Part shown: positions 45,467 to 56,994 of the stretch, in pieces
Position numbering within the stretch: the stretch's first letter is position 1
How the letters are laid out: each line of letters opens with the position of its first letter
Notes under the pieces: model-generated
Databases searched by the model: none
What the model saw: only the letters and a program-made list of their open reading frames with translations
What the model was told of the DNA's origin: nothing
Made by a program: the position numbers and the translations under genes
DNA from: Canna indica
Lineage: Eukaryota > Streptophyta > Magnoliopsida > Zingiberales > Cannaceae
Assembly (NCBI GenBank): GCA_034359265.1
Contig: CP136894.1
Location: 29,232,501-29,296,500, forward strand
Length of the DNA: 64,000 nucleotides
Direction of reading: 5' to 3'

Positions 45467-45980
45467 ATCTCCCCCTTTTTGATGATGACAAACACAACAT
45501 GGAATTTAAAGAAAACATTAAGTATTATTTGTGAGTTTGAGTTAAGGCATACACAACTTTAACACATGCTCCCCCTATCAATGTGCATATCTTGCTTGTA
45601 ACTCCCCCTATCTATATGCATCATAAAACAAATGTGACCCTACTTTTTCTCCCCCTTTTGACATCAATCAAAGAGGGAAAGAGCTAAGGTAAAATTTATG
45701 GGTTCCATCATTAAAACCAAGAAAGCCATAAAATCGAGTATCGTCTACCACTATAGTCTTTCCTATTAATGTAAGCCTATAGAAGGCAAACATCAATAAG
45801 TCGCAAAGTCCCATCACAAGGCAATACATAAGTGTGATGATACCATGTGAAATGCAATTTTTTTAAAAAACATGTATGTTTGGAATATTTTTAACCATTA
45901 AGAAAAACACAAATTCCTAATTGCATTCTTAAGTTTGTAAAGCTTTCGTCACTTAAGGGTTTTGTAAATATATCTGCAAG

Positions 45981-48933
45981 TTATTTGTCGATGGATACAA
46001 ATTCCACAGATATATTTCCCTTAGCTACATTATCCCTAAGAAAATGGTGCCTTAGATTAATATGCTTAGTCCTAGAGTGTAAAACATGATTTTTTGTTAA
46101 ATTGATTGCACTTGTGTTATCACAATGTATAAGTATACAAGAATACTTAAGTCCATAATCTAAAAGGGTTTGTTTCATCCAAAGGACTTGTGCACAACAA
46201 CTAGCCGTAGCGATGTATTCCGCTTCGGTAGTTGAAAGTGCAACCGAAATTTATTTCTTTGAAAAACAAGAGACAAGACTCACCCCTAGGAATTGACAAC
46301 ACCCACTAGTGTTTTTTTGATCTACTTTACACCCGGCAAAATCGGAATCCGAAAAACCGATTAAGTCGAAAGATGCATTACATGGATAGCATAATCCTAA
46401 GTCAACCGTGCCCTTCAAATATCTCAATATGCGTTTGACCGCACTTAAGTGAGATATTCTAGGACAAGATTGAAACCTAGCACATGCACAAACGCTAAAC
46501 ATGATATTGGGTCTACTTGCAGTTAAATAGAGAAGACTGCTAATCATACATCGATATCATTTTTCGTCTACTTTGACACCATCTTCATCTTTGTCAAGCT
46601 TGATGGATGTGCTCATTGGTATAGAAACTATCTTGGCTTCATTCATCCCAAACCTTTTGATGAGCTCCTTTGTGTACTTGGCTTGATTTATGAAGATTCC
46701 TTTGTTGGTTTGCTTGATTTGGAGACCAAGCATGAAGGAAAGTTCTCCCATCATACTCATCTCAAACTCTTCTTGCATACACTTTGCAAATCACTCATAT
46801 AGCAATTCATTAGTAGCACCAAATATTATATCATCAACATAAATTTGCACAAATAAAATATTATTTTCATTATGTTTTATAAAAAGGGAGACATCGGCTT
46901 TTCCAATGTTAAAGCCTTGATCAATCAAAAACGTGGAAAGCCTTTCATACCAAGCCCTAGGGGCTTGTTTTAAGCCATATAAAACTTTTTTAAGTTTTAA
47001 AATATGGTTTGGAAACTCAAAACTTTCAAATCCGGGGGGTTGTTCAACATAGACTTATTCATCGATAAAACCATTTAAAAATGCACTTTTAACATCCATT
47101 TGGAAAAGTTTAAAGCCTTTAAAATTAGCATAAGCGAAAAGCATTTGAATTGCTTCTAATCTAGCTACGGGAGCAAAATTTTCATTATAATCTATCCCTT
47201 CTTCTTGATTATACCCTTGGGCCACTAACCTAGCTTTGTTTCTAATAACTAAACCTCCTTCATCTAACTTGTCTCTAAACACCCATTTAGTCCCAATCAC
47301 GGTTTGTCTGCTAGGTCTAGGTACTAAGTCTCATACTTCATTTCTAACAAATTGATTAAGTTCTTCTTGCATAGCTATTTCTCAAAATTCATCTTCTATT
47401 GCTTCCTTAATGTTTCTTGGCTCTTCTTGAGATATAAATGATATATATTGACAAATATTCTTAAGTTTAGAACGCGTTATCACTCCTGTTGATGGTTCTC
47501 CAATGACTTGATCCATTGGATGATCCCTTATCAATCGATACCCTTTGGAGAGAGGTGGTAGAACTTCTTCTTCTTCGTCTTCATCTTGAGGTAGAGTTGA
47601 GGATGAGGGTTCTTCATGTTGAGTTTCCTCATTGTCTTCATCCTCCACCTTTTTGTCATGAAATGTGAGTTCCTCAAGTTCCTCACCTACATTCACAATC
47701 TTAACATTTCTAGAAGAATCATTAGTTTCATCAAATGTAATATGCATAGATTCTTCAACAATCATAGTCCTACAATTATATACTCTATATGCCTTAGAAT
47801 TATTGGAGTAACCTAGGAAAATACCTTCATCAGATTTAGAATCAAATTTTCCTAAATGCCCTTTAGTGTTTAAGATAAAACATTTACATCCAAAAACATG
47901 AAAATATCCCACACTTGGGATTTTATCATTCCAAAGCTCAAAAGGTATTTTTTTAATTGTAGGTCTTAATAAAACACGATTAAGCACATAACAAGAGGTA
48001 TTTATGGCTTCGGCCCAAAAGTACTTGGGCAAATTATTTTCGCAAAGCATGGTCATAGCCATCTCTTGTAAGGTTCTATTCTTCATCTCAACCACCCCAT
48101 TTTATTAAGGGGTTCTAGGGAAGAAAAGGTATGCTCAATACCCAATTCATCACAAAATTTAGAAATTTTTTCATTTTTAAATTCTCCTCCATTATCACTT
48201 CTAATTTTTAAAATTGAAATTCCTTTCTCATTTGTGACTCTCCTAGTAATTTTTTTGAAAAAAATCAAACGTTTTAATTTTCTTAGTTAAAAAGAAAACC
48301 CATGTAAATCTCGAGAAATCATCAACTAGCACATAGCAATATAATATTTCCACTTAGACTAGCTACATCACATGGACCAAAAAGATCCATGTGCACAAGT
48401 TCAAGTGTTCTGGATGTGCTTACTTGATTAATGCTATGAAATAAAGATTTAACTTGCTTACCTAGTTGACATTCATCATAAAATTTGTCTTTTTCAAATT
48501 TTATCTTGGGTAATCCTTTAACTAAGTCATTCTTAGATATTTCTTGGATAAGGCTTATGGTAGCATATCCTAGCCTTCTATGCCACAACCAAGAATCATT
48601 TTTCATGGCAACCAAGCATCTAACATGGGGATTAGGCAAAACATTTAAAACTAATGTGTAAATATTTTCTTGCCTATTTCCAATAAACATAATGTCATTA
48701 GATGGTGCACTTCTAATGATGCAGTTAGATGCTTCAAAAATGATTACATATCCATTGTCACAGAATTGAGATATGCTAATCAAGTTATGCTTTAACCCAT
48801 CAACTAGTAAGATATTTTTAATGCTTGGGTAAGGGAGTATACCTATATCACCAATGCCAACAATCTTACCTTTGGCATTGTCTCCAAATGTCACATGTCC
48901 ACCATCTTTGCTTGATAGGGTCGCGAAAAGATT
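45981..48933 (-). pseudogene. SIRE-like copia pol remnant
   Basis: From the protease C-terminal part (LFATLSSKDGGHVTFGDN) it passes through GAG-pre-integrase (SWLWHRRLGYATISLIQEISK) and integrase pieces (KIRSDNGGEFKNE, 48083-48268; NRTLQEMAM...YFWAEAINTSCYVLNRV, 47382-48095). RT follows ([39 protein letters not shown] at 47055-47300; MSMMGELSFMLGLQIKQT at 46557-46778), then RNase H (46547-45985, with HCDNTSAINLTKN). Each block is open but they are in different frames with stops between them. Confidence 0.85.
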
Positions 48934-50984
48934 TGTTGGGTGAAATGGCCACACTAGAGGGGGGGGGGGGGTGAATAGTGTGTTAACTAAATCTATTTGC
49001 CTAATTCCGATTTTAATTGTTTTCTTAGACTACTTAGACAATTTATAATTCAATGACTAAATGTGGAAGCGATAAATGATAAAATAATAAATACACACAG
49101 GATATCAATGCAAACACAAATATTTATAGTGGTTCGGCCCAAATGCCTACTCCACTACCTAAGCACCCTGCTTAGGATTTTCAAACTTAGTTTACTAGAT
49201 TAAATAGTTTCCCTTACACAGAGGACTTTGACTCGAAGGGTCTCACTCTCAACCTAAGGCACTTCTACACCCGGAAGTCTCAGCCTTCTTATCGATAGCA
49301 CTCTTCCAACTCAACCCTAAGGGACAACTCAACTAATCCTAGCAAACTACATTTACACCGGTGGATTTAAACCTCAAACACCAAGGCTACCACCCAATTT
49401 CAAGACCTACACTTTAGGTCTTATACAAGCTCAAATCCAATGGAAACAAATTCAAATAACAATTAAAATTACAATGAAAAGAGCTTAAAGAGTAAACCAA
49501 GATTAAATGCTCTTTTCCAAGCCTTCAAGCCTTCAACTTGTCAATAAATGAGCTTGAGTCATAGAAGAGTTGAGGAGCAGTTGGCGCTTGAAGAAGAACG
49601 TTGACGAAAGAGCAGAGCGCACTGCAATCGATCTCTTTGAAGGCTTAAATCACTTCTTAAAATGCTCAATAATATCTCTAAGAAGCTTTAAAGAAGTTAG
49701 GTGAGGGGTATTTAAAACCCCTCAGCTGAACGGGCGGTTCAACGGGTAGAAAACTAGCCACTACCGCCATTCGGTTGCATGTCGATCGACCGATGGATCG
49801 ACCACCCGAGCGACCGCGGCTTTTTGTGCTTTAATCATATTGTTTGGTCGACCGAATGAGTCACGATTTGCTGTGATCCACAATCTGGTCGATCGATGTA
49901 GTTAAGCCAGAGGCGCAATTTGCGATCTACAATCCGGTCGACCGATCGGTCGATCGACGCACTCACTGCCATTTTTTTGCCTCTGTCGGTCGACCGAAAA
50001 CTTGACAGACTGGGCAGACTGCTAGTTTGCTTAGGTTTTTCTACTTGTTTGGGATCCGTCTTCACTAAGTCTACTTATATAATAGAGAGATTGAGCCAGC
50101 GGTCGCTTGAGCGGTCAATCAGTCGGTCGATCGACGATCAATCGGCATGCGAACAAATGGTGGTAACAGCTAGTTTTCCGCCCGTTGAGCTGCCATTTCT
50201 TTGAGAGGTTATAAATATCCCTCATCTAACTCCTTTAACCTCTCTTACAGATTTTATTGAGCAAAAAAAGGAGAGATTTGAGCCTTCTAAAGATCGATTA
50301 ATAGCGCTTTGTTCTTCTGTCAACATTTTCTCAAGCGCCCAATTTTCTCCTCAACTCGGCTTCAATTCGAGTTCAACAACTTGGCGAGTTGGAGGCTTGA
50401 AGGCTTGGAAAAGAGCACTGATTCTTGGTTTTATTCTTTAGCTCTTTTTATTGTAATATTTATTGTTATTTGAACGTGTTTACATATTGAAGTTGAGTTT
50501 GTGTAAGACCTAGTGTCAGGTCTTGGATCTAAGTGGTTGCCTGAATACAGAAGGTGTAAAATCACTTGTGTAAACATAGCTTACTAGGACTAGTTGAGGT
50601 ATCCCTTAGGGTTGAGGTGGAAGAGAACTCTCGATAAGAAGGCGGAGACTTCCGGGTGTGGAAGTGCCTTAGGTTGAGAGCAAGACTCTTCGGGTCAAAG
50701 TCCTCTTTGTAAGGGAAACATTATTAATCTAGTAAAACAAAGTTTGGAAATCCTAAGCGGGGTGCTTAGGTAGTGGAGTAGGCATTGAGGCCAAACCACT
50801 CTAAATTCTTGTGTTTGCATTGATATTCTATTTGTGCTTAATTGTTTTATTATTGCTTCCGAATTTAGTCACTCAACTTGTAATTTTCCTAAGTAACCAA
50901 AGAAATAATTAAAATCAGATTTAGGCTAATTGATTCGTAAATACACTATTCACCCCTCCTCTAGTCTGGCCATTTCATCCAACA
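48934..50984. repeat. Palindromic fusion of two SIRE-like LTRs
   Basis: The left part starts TGTTGGGTGAAATGGCCACACTAG and is LTR in minus orientation. The right part ends CTAGTCTGGCCATTTCATCCAACA and is LTR in plus orientation. The arms (about 48934-49790 and 50150-50984) mirror each other through the TATA region and meet in a GGTCGATCGACC-type array (about 49775-50130). Each LTR lacks its outer U3 end. The flanks AGATT and TAATG do not match, so it is not a simple insertion. Confidence 0.82.
48959..48971. repeat. G13 homopolymer in the LTR end
   Basis: The CACTAGAGGG...GTGAATAGTG segment shared by all SIRE-like LTRs carries 13 G here. Other copies have fewer. Confidence 0.92.
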
Positions 50985-51603
50985 TAATGAAGGTTGGACG
51001 CCGACCGGTCGCTTGACGATCGATCGTCGGTCGACCGACAAATCGACCGCCTAGCGACCGCTGGCATTCTATCATTCTGCTGCTCTGTTCGATCGACCGA
51101 ATGGTCGATCGACTTGATTGCGTTTTAGCTCCTCTGCTGTTCGGTCGACTGAAGTGGACACTGTCAGTTTTTGGCCTCGTTCGGTCGACGGACCGGTCGA
51201 CCGAAGTAGCCACTACTAATTTTTGGCATTGTATGGTCGACCGAACGGTCGACCGAAATGGCTACTGCCATTTTTTTGCCTTGTCCCATCGATCGAACCT
51301 GGGCTGAGGCTGATTTTTACATTTTCTTTGTTACATCCTTTTTCATGGGTTTTGTTACCAAGTTTTAACTTGGATAACTTTACACATAGGCTTGGGATCA
51401 GATGCTACGAATATATTACAAGGTATCTATTTAACCTACATCCGAGCCTTTCTTGACGATCTTTTCTTTCGTATCTCCGAGCGAAGTTCGTCGAAGTTAT
51501 CGTAACCTCAACCTGAACTCAAAACTTTACACATATATTAAATACTTGTTTGTTATCATCAAAATGAAGATCGAAGCCTAAGGAGGGAACCCTTAAGCCA
51601 ACA
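50985..51603 (-). mobile_element. U3 part of the SIRE-like 5' LTR
   Basis: It begins on the plus strand with TAATGAAGGTTGGACGCC and ends AACCCTTAAGCCAACA. It has the GGTCGACCG array at 50998-51300 and a unique AT-rich insertion (about 51305-51440) absent from the 3' LTR. R and U5 are missing because the palindrome replaces them. Confidence 0.78.
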
Positions 51604-51877
51604 CAGCTAACTGAGGTAATATGTTACTGTGCAGGTATTCAATCATAAGCCCTGGCAACTGTAGCCACACTAGCATAGTGTTAATCTTCTCCTTCAGCGA
51701 CTGGAAGTTATCCTTCCACAGGATGATCGACAGAGCTTTTCCACGCAAAAATCAAGGTCCACCAGAGAAAATCGACCAGTAATCCTCATCAATTTCAACA
51801 TTGAAAGCGAAGAAACCAGTTGACAAATCAATTATATTTACTGAAGCTTTCAAATTCCATATTTTGGGCAAAGTAAA
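51604..51877 (-). pseudogene. LINE ORF1, DUF4283 core fragment
   Basis: The piece of ORF1 between the two insertions. It reads LPKIWNLKASVNIIDLSTGF, then FSGGP, a stop where Trp is expected, and LQLPGLMIEYL. This is the DUF4283 domain of plant LINE ORF1. Both ends continue in frame with the flanking LINE segments. Confidence 0.85.
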
Positions 51878-52170
51878 TGTTGAATTAATCGGCTAACAGA
51901 AGAAAGGAGTTGTATATATAGCATAGAATAAGTAGAATGACTTACCTGTACAACGGGTGAGTTGTTCGCAGCTCTTGTAGCTGAAGGGTAAGATAGTAAT
52001 TTTACCTTACTTACTGCTTTCAAATAACGCGGGTGAAGTATAAAAGCGCGCGATATAATTCCCTGTTTCTTTGAGATATTTTTGCAATTGAATAAGATTG
52101 GCTGTTCTCTTTTTCCATCTGCGTCGAGCGTCTGCTCTTTCTGTGCCCTAGAATCGCACAATTGTCTTCA
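51878..52170 (+). repeat. 5' LTR of the young copia element
   Basis: It starts TGTTGAATTAATCGG and ends AATTGTCTTCA. A TATAAAAG box at 52039-52046 should drive the genomic RNA. It differs from the 3' LTR by T/A in GAGTTG(T/A)TCGC and by G/C in GCGG(G/C)TGAAG. Confidence 0.95.
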
Positions 52171-52182
52171 TGGTATCAGAGC
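52171..52182 (+). other. Primer-binding site of the young copia element
   Basis: TGGTATCAGAGC follows the 5' LTR without a gap; complementary to initiator tRNA-Met. Confidence 0.95.
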
Positions 52183-52252
52183 AGGGTGATGATTGTTGAT
52201 CGATCACACCGATCCAACTGCGCTGAAGATTCCGCAAACTGATTGAAAAAGG

Positions 52253-55200
52253 ATGGCTCGAAATCGGAGATCGAATTCGTCAAGATCCGCGTCGAGCGAA
52301 TCGCAAGTCAATCCAGAAAGGGGAACAACGCAAGAAGATCCAGGCGTCGACAATGATTTGTTTATTCTGATGAACAGCGATCACCCAGGTATGATGCTTG
52401 TTTCCATTAAGCTATCTGGGAGTGAAAATTACTTACCATGGAAACGATCCATGTTGATCTCATTATCGGCAAAGAACAAGGCCGGATTTGTGAATGGCTC
52501 AGTTCAAACGCCGGAGGAAACATCACTGAACTACAGAAATTGGAGACAATGTGATGACATGGTGAAGTCTTGGCTTCTTCAATCAGTTTCACCCGAACTG
52601 AATCCAAGCATAATGTATGCGGAGACTGCGATGCAAATGTGGGCTGATCTTGAAGCAAGATTCGGTGGAAGCAATGAACCACGAATTTTTGACATTAAAC
52701 TTCAAATCAGCTCAACTAGACAAGGGGCATTGTCGATTTCAGCATACTACACAAAACTCAAAGGACACTGGGATGAATTAGATGCATTGGAAATTGATTC
52801 ATACTGCAAGTGTCCAGCTGGGAAAGAATACAAAATCAAAGACAGGCTCACCCAATTTCTCATGGGATTGAATGATACTTACATTGGAATCCGAGGTCAA
52901 ATACTGATGATGAAGCCCCTGCCGAACATAAATCAGATATATGGCATGTTAGCACAAGAAGAAATGCAAAGGAAAGTAAATTCAGGTTCCAACCTTGCTG
53001 TAGAAAGTGTTGCCCTGAACAGCACAGTTCAAGGGCAAGGAAATTATAAATATGGCAAGAACAAGGAGCAACATTACAATAAAAGATTCTGTGATATTTG
53101 CCAAAGAGCAGGGCATTCGAAGGAATATTGTTACAAGGTGGTAGGATATCCACCAGGGCACAAATTATATAAGGGAAAGCAAAAGTACAATGACAAACCA
53201 GTGAATGCAATGCAAGCAGGAATCAATGATAGAATTGATGAACATAATTCCGGGAAGGAAGGAAGCAGTTCAACTGAAATGCCTAAAGGTGGACTAAATG
53301 AAGAGCAGTTCAATGCATTGTTCAATATGCTACAAAGCAAGCTAGCTGAGTCCAAATTTACTGAAAACCATGTAGCAAGTATGGCAGGTAATCATCTTAA
53401 CTCAGCTGCATATATTTTATCTAAAAATTGGATATTAGATAGTGGTGCTACAGATCATATAGCCTCAAACAACATAACCTTAGACAGGATTACAATACCC
53501 TTAGTAGACAACAAAATCTCCTTGCCAAATGGCTCATCCACCCATGTATCCCACATTGGAACAGCATATGTGAACAAACACATTCAATTGCCAAACACAT
53601 TATCAGCCCCAAATTTTAAATTCAATCTCATGTCAGTGAGTAAGTTGACAAGAGAAATGAATTGTTCCATTACTTTTAACCCCACCAATTTTGTCATACA
53701 GGACCTAGACTCGAAGAAAATTTTGGGGAATGGTAAAGAAGTGAATGGTTTGTACTTGATATCAGGAGCTCAACCAACCGAGAGACACAACAAAGAGGTC
53801 CAAACTTTAGCAGTTTCATTAGATGATGTTTCCATTTGGCACTTGAGATTAGGTCATATGTCAAACTCTAGAATGAGATTACTTTCAAGTGTAATACCTG
53901 AGTTGAAGCATTGTTCAAATTTCTTTTGCAATGTTTGTCCATTAGCCAAACAATGTAGGCTACCATTTCCATTGAGTTTGAATAAAGCAAAAAGTCCTTT
54001 TGATGTTCTACATTGTGATGTATGGGGGCCGCACAGGGTTCCAACATATAATAACTTTTCTTATTTCTTAACTTTAGTGGATGACAATACAAGGAATTGT
54101 TGGACATACCTTTTCACCACAAAAAGCCAAGTACCAAATATCCTCATTAGCTTCATTAAACTTGTAAGAACCCAATTTGATACTTCAGTCAAAATTATCC
54201 ATACTGACAATGGTAGTGAATTCAACAATCACACCATTCAAAATTTCCTAAAAGACCAAGGAATTGTTCATCAGCTTAGTTGTGTAGAGACTCCACAACA
54301 AAATGCTAGAGTAGAACGCAAACATAGACATTTGCTTGAGGTGGCAAGAGGTTTGAAATACCAATCCAAAATTCCATTGAAATATTGGGGAGAATGCATA
54401 CTAACAGCAACCTATCTCATTAATAGGTTGCCAAGTCCTGTTCTCAACAATAAGAGTCCATATGAAATGTTGTATCATGAGTCACCTAGTTTAAAGCACC
54501 TCAAAGCATTTGGTTGCTTATGTTATGCAAATACCAACAAGCAATCAAGAACAAAATTTGATCCCAGGTCTAGAGAATGCATTTTTCTCGGGTATCCATA
54601 TGGAAAGAAAGCCTATAAAGTACTTGACTTGAAGGCTAACTCTATATTGATATCCAGGGATGTAACTTTTGTAGAACACATCTTTCCTTTCAATTCCGAA
54701 ACTCCACAAAATACCATTTTTCCAATACCAATTCCTGCAGGGGATATAACTGAAAACTCCACCTCAAATCATACCCTAGAAATTACTCATCCCAAACCAA
54801 ATCCAATATCAACCAATGATTCGCCTATATTGTCAACCACTAATGTAAATGAGGAAAGTGAAAATGTTAGAACATCTGAAGTCAATGAAGAGAATGAGGT
54901 TGAAGATGATACACCAAGTGAGAGTAGTATTTCTAGACCAATTCAAGTTCCTGTCAGAAGAAGTAGTAGGATCATTAGGAAACCCATAAAGCTCCTGGAT
55001 TATCAATGCAACAATTCACTGAAAAAACCAGAACCCAAACAAGTTACAAAAACCTCACCCTATCCTATTGAAAAATACATCAACCCAGCTGTACTGCCAG
55101 CCAAACACCAAGCTTTTCTCAGCCAAATTGACACACAAACTGACCCCACATCCTATGGAACTGCTTCTAAAAATCCTATTTGGATAAAATCAATGCAGCA

Positions 55201-56707
55201 AGAGTTAGATGCTTTAATTGCTAATGAAACATGGAAATTATGTGAGTTACCACAGGGAAAGAAAACAATTGGATGCAAATGGGTGTATCGAACCAAGTTC
55301 AATCCAGAAGGAAAGGTTGAAAAATATAAATCCAGATTGGTAGCTAAGGGCTTCACTCAAATTGAGGGTATTGATTACCATGAAACATTTGCACCAGTTT
55401 CAAGAATGGCAACAGTGAGAGCATTGTTAGCTGTGGCTGCTTCTAAGAACTGGACACTGCATCAGTTGGATATCAACAATGCATACTTGCATGGTACTTT
55501 AGAAGAGGAGGTTTACATGGATAAACCACCAGGGTTTGGAAACCCAAATGATGGAAGAGTTTGCAAACTCTTAAAATCCATATATGGCCTCAAACAAGCT
55601 GGAAGGCAGTGGTATCACAAACTAACCTCAAGCTTCAACCAGCTGGGATACAACCAGAGCACATCCGATCCTTGCATGTTCATTAAGAAGAGACAAAAGG
55701 ATGAAATCACAATCATTCTAATTTATGTTGATGATATCATTCTGACTGGAACAGATGAGAATGAAATTTTCCAACTAAAAAAGAGGTTAAATGAACTGTT
55801 CAGCATCAAAGACATTGGAAAACTGACATATTTCCTGGGTTTAGAAATCTTCAGAAATGAAAAAGGGATTCATGTGTGCCAAAGAAAGTATATATTGGAT
55901 ATGCTAACTGAATATAAGTTGAGAGATTGCAAACCTAGAGAAACTCCAATGCAAACCAAGATCAAGTTGAGCAATGAGGAAGATGAAGAAGACAAGTATC
56001 TACCTGATAGCAGTGTGTACCAGAAGTTAATTGGCAAGTTATTGTACATAACAATAACTAGACCAGACATTGCATTCAGTGTACACTTGCTGAGCCAGTT
56101 TAACCAAAAACCAAAGCAATCACATTGGCAAGCTGCGGTTGGTATTCTGAAATATCTAAAGGGAAAACCAGGGCTTGGTTTGATGTACAAGGCAGAGCCA
56201 ATCTTCTCATTGGTAGGATACTGCGACGCAGATTGGGGAGGCTGCAGTATAACCAGAAGATCTATATCAGGATACTTGGTGAAGATTGGAGACTCTTTGA
56301 TAGATTGGAAATGTAAAAAACAGCAAACGGTGAGTAAATCTAGCACTGAGAGTGAATTAAGAGCACTCTCGAGTGCTACTGCTGAGATGATCTGGGTAAG
56401 TAAACTATTAATCGATTTGGGTATAAAGTTTGAGAGTCCAATACCAATCTATTGTGACAATCAAAGTGCCCTTCATATCTCTGCAAACCCAGTGTTCCAT
56501 GAGAGAACCAAACACTTGGATATAGACTGTTATTATGTCCGGGAGAAGCTTCAACAAAACATTGTTAAACCTGTCTATATATCAGGGAAAGCTCAACCAG
56601 CAGATGTGTTGACCAAAGCATTATCAAGCCAATTACATCAGTTCATGTGCTCCAAGTTGGGATTGGAAGATCCCTTCTCCATTGCCAACTTGAGGGGAGG
56701 GTGTTGA
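52253..56707 (+). CDS. Intact copia gag-pol polyprotein
   Basis: A single 1484-residue frame with no stops. Gag is at about residues 35-260 (SGSENYLPWKRSM, copia-type gag_3/UBN2) with a CCHC knuckle CDICQRAGHSKEYC near 281-294. Aspartic protease WILDSGATDHI is at about 391-401. GAG-pre-integrase HLRLGHM with the integrase HHCC zinc site (CNVCPLAKQC) is near 530-560. The integrase catalytic Asp-Asp-Glu lies in CDVWGP (about 590), HTDNGSEF (about 650) and ARVERKHR (about 687). RT is at about 1000-1250 with LVAKGFTQ and YVDDIIL (about 1159). RNase H is at about 1320-1450 with YCDADWGG, STESELRAL and YCDNQSALH. The start ATG lies 70 bases after the primer site. The frame runs 6 bases into the 3' LTR, ending LRGGC. 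It encodes the capsid and all enzymes for copying and integration. Confidence 0.97.
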   Translation: MARNRRSNSSRSASSESQVNPERGTTQEDPGVDNDLFILMNSDHPGMMLVSIKLSGSENYLPWKRSMLISLSAKNKAGFVNGSVQTPEETSLNYRNWRQCDDMVKSWLLQSVSPELNPSIMYAETAMQMWADLEARFGGSNEPRIFDIKLQISSTRQGALSISAYYTKLKGHWDELDALEIDSYCKCPAGKEYKIKDRLTQFLMGLNDTYIGIRGQILMMKPLPNINQIYGMLAQEEMQRKVNSGSNLAVESVALNSTVQGQGNYKYGKNKEQHYNKRFCDICQRAGHSKEYCYKVVGYPPGHKLYKGKQKYNDKPVNAMQAGINDRIDEHNSGKEGSSSTEMPKGGLNEEQFNALFNMLQSKLAESKFTENHVASMAGNHLNSAAYILSKNWILDSGATDHIASNNITLDRITIPLVDNKISLPNGSSTHVSHIGTAYVNKHIQLPNTLSAPNFKFNLMSVSKLTREMNCSITFNPTNFVIQDLDSKKILGNGKEVNGLYLISGAQPTERHNKEVQTLAVSLDDVSIWHLRLGHMSNSRMRLLSSVIPELKHCSNFFCNVCPLAKQCRLPFPLSLNKAKSPFDVLHCDVWGPHRVPTYNNFSYFLTLVDDNTRNCWTYLFTTKSQVPNILISFIKLVRTQFDTSVKIIHTDNGSEFNNHTIQNFLKDQGIVHQLSCVETPQQNARVERKHRHLLEVARGLKYQSKIPLKYWGECILTATYLINRLPSPVLNNKSPYEMLYHESPSLKHLKAFGCLCYANTNKQSRTKFDPRSRECIFLGYPYGKKAYKVLDLKANSILISRDVTFVEHIFPFNSETPQNTIFPIPIPAGDITENSTSNHTLEITHPKPNPISTNDSPILSTTNVNEESENVRTSEVNEENEVEDDTPSESSISRPIQVPVRRSSRIIRKPIKLLDYQCNNSLKKPEPKQVTKTSPYPIEKYINPAVLPAKHQAFLSQIDTQTDPTSYGTASKNPIWIKSMQQELDALIANETWKLCELPQGKKTIGCKWVYRTKFNPEGKVEKYKSRLVAKGFTQIEGIDYHETFAPVSRMATVRALLAVAASKNWTLHQLDINNAYLHGTLEEEVYMDKPPGFGNPNDGRVCKLLKSIYGLKQAGRQWYHKLTSSFNQLGYNQSTSDPCMFIKKRQKDEITIILIYVDDIILTGTDENEIFQLKKRLNELFSIKDIGKLTYFLGLEIFRNEKGIHVCQRKYILDMLTEYKLRDCKPRETPMQTKIKLSNEEDEEDKYLPDSSVYQKLIGKLLYITITRPDIAFSVHLLSQFNQKPKQSHWQAAVGILKYLKGKPGLGLMYKAEPIFSLVGYCDADWGGCSITRRSISGYLVKIGDSLIDWKCKKQQTVSKSSTESELRALSSATAEMIWVSKLLIDLGIKFESPIPIYCDNQSALHISANPVFHERTKHLDIDCYYVREKLQQNIVKPVYISGKAQPADVLTKALSSQLHQFMCSKLGLEDPFSIANLRGGC
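56688..56701 (+). other. Polypurine tract of the young copia element
   Basis: TTGAGGGGAGGG immediately precedes the 3' LTR and overlaps the last gag-pol codons; the primer for plus-strand DNA. Confidence 0.9.
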
Positions 56708-56994
56708 ATTAATCGGCTAACAGAAGAAAGGAGTTGTATATATAGCATAGAATAAGTAGAATGACTTACCTGTACAACGGGTGAGTTGATCGCAGCTCTT
56801 GTAGCTGAAGGGTAAGATAGTAATTTTACCTTACTTACTGCTTTCAAATAACGCGGCTGAAGTATAAAAGCGCGCGATATAATTCCCTGTTTCTTTGAGA
56901 TATTTTTGCAATTGAATAAGATTGGCTGTTCTCTTTTTCCATCTGCGTCGAGCGTCTGCTCTTTCTGTGCCCTAGAATCGCACAATTGTCTTCA
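56702..56994 (+). repeat. 3' LTR of the young copia element
   Basis: 293 bp, same ends as the 5' LTR, 2 mismatches, no indels; followed by the GTAAA duplication. Confidence 0.95.

Larger units (their letters stand above)
44362..51603 (-). mobile_element. Rearranged SIRE-like copia element with CAGCT duplication
   Basis: A 7.24-kb insertion in LINE ORF1, flanked by perfect CAGCT (44357-44361 and 51604-51608). On the minus strand the order is a truncated, rearranged 5' LTR region (51603 down to 48934), a pol remnant from the protease end to RNase H (48933-45981), a polypurine tract (45467-45480) and an intact-length 3' LTR (45466-44362). Gag and the 5' primer site are missing. In their place is a palindrome of LTR sequence. 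Confidence 0.85.
51878..56994 (+). mobile_element. Complete young Ty1/copia retrotransposon with GTAAA duplication
   Basis: The element has 293-bp LTRs, a tRNA-Met primer site directly after the 5' LTR, one intact gag-pol frame and a polypurine tract, and is 5117 bp long. The perfect TSD GTAAA is at 51873-51877 and 56995-56999. The two LTRs differ at 2 of 293 sites by direct comparison. It lies inside LINE ORF1, opposite to its direction. All parts needed for transposition are present, so recent or present activity is plausible. Confidence 0.96.

Noticed and set aside
48934..50984. The LTR palindrome as a simple solo-LTR insertion
   Set aside because: The flanking five bases differ (AGATT and TAATG), and neither LTR is complete at its U3 end.
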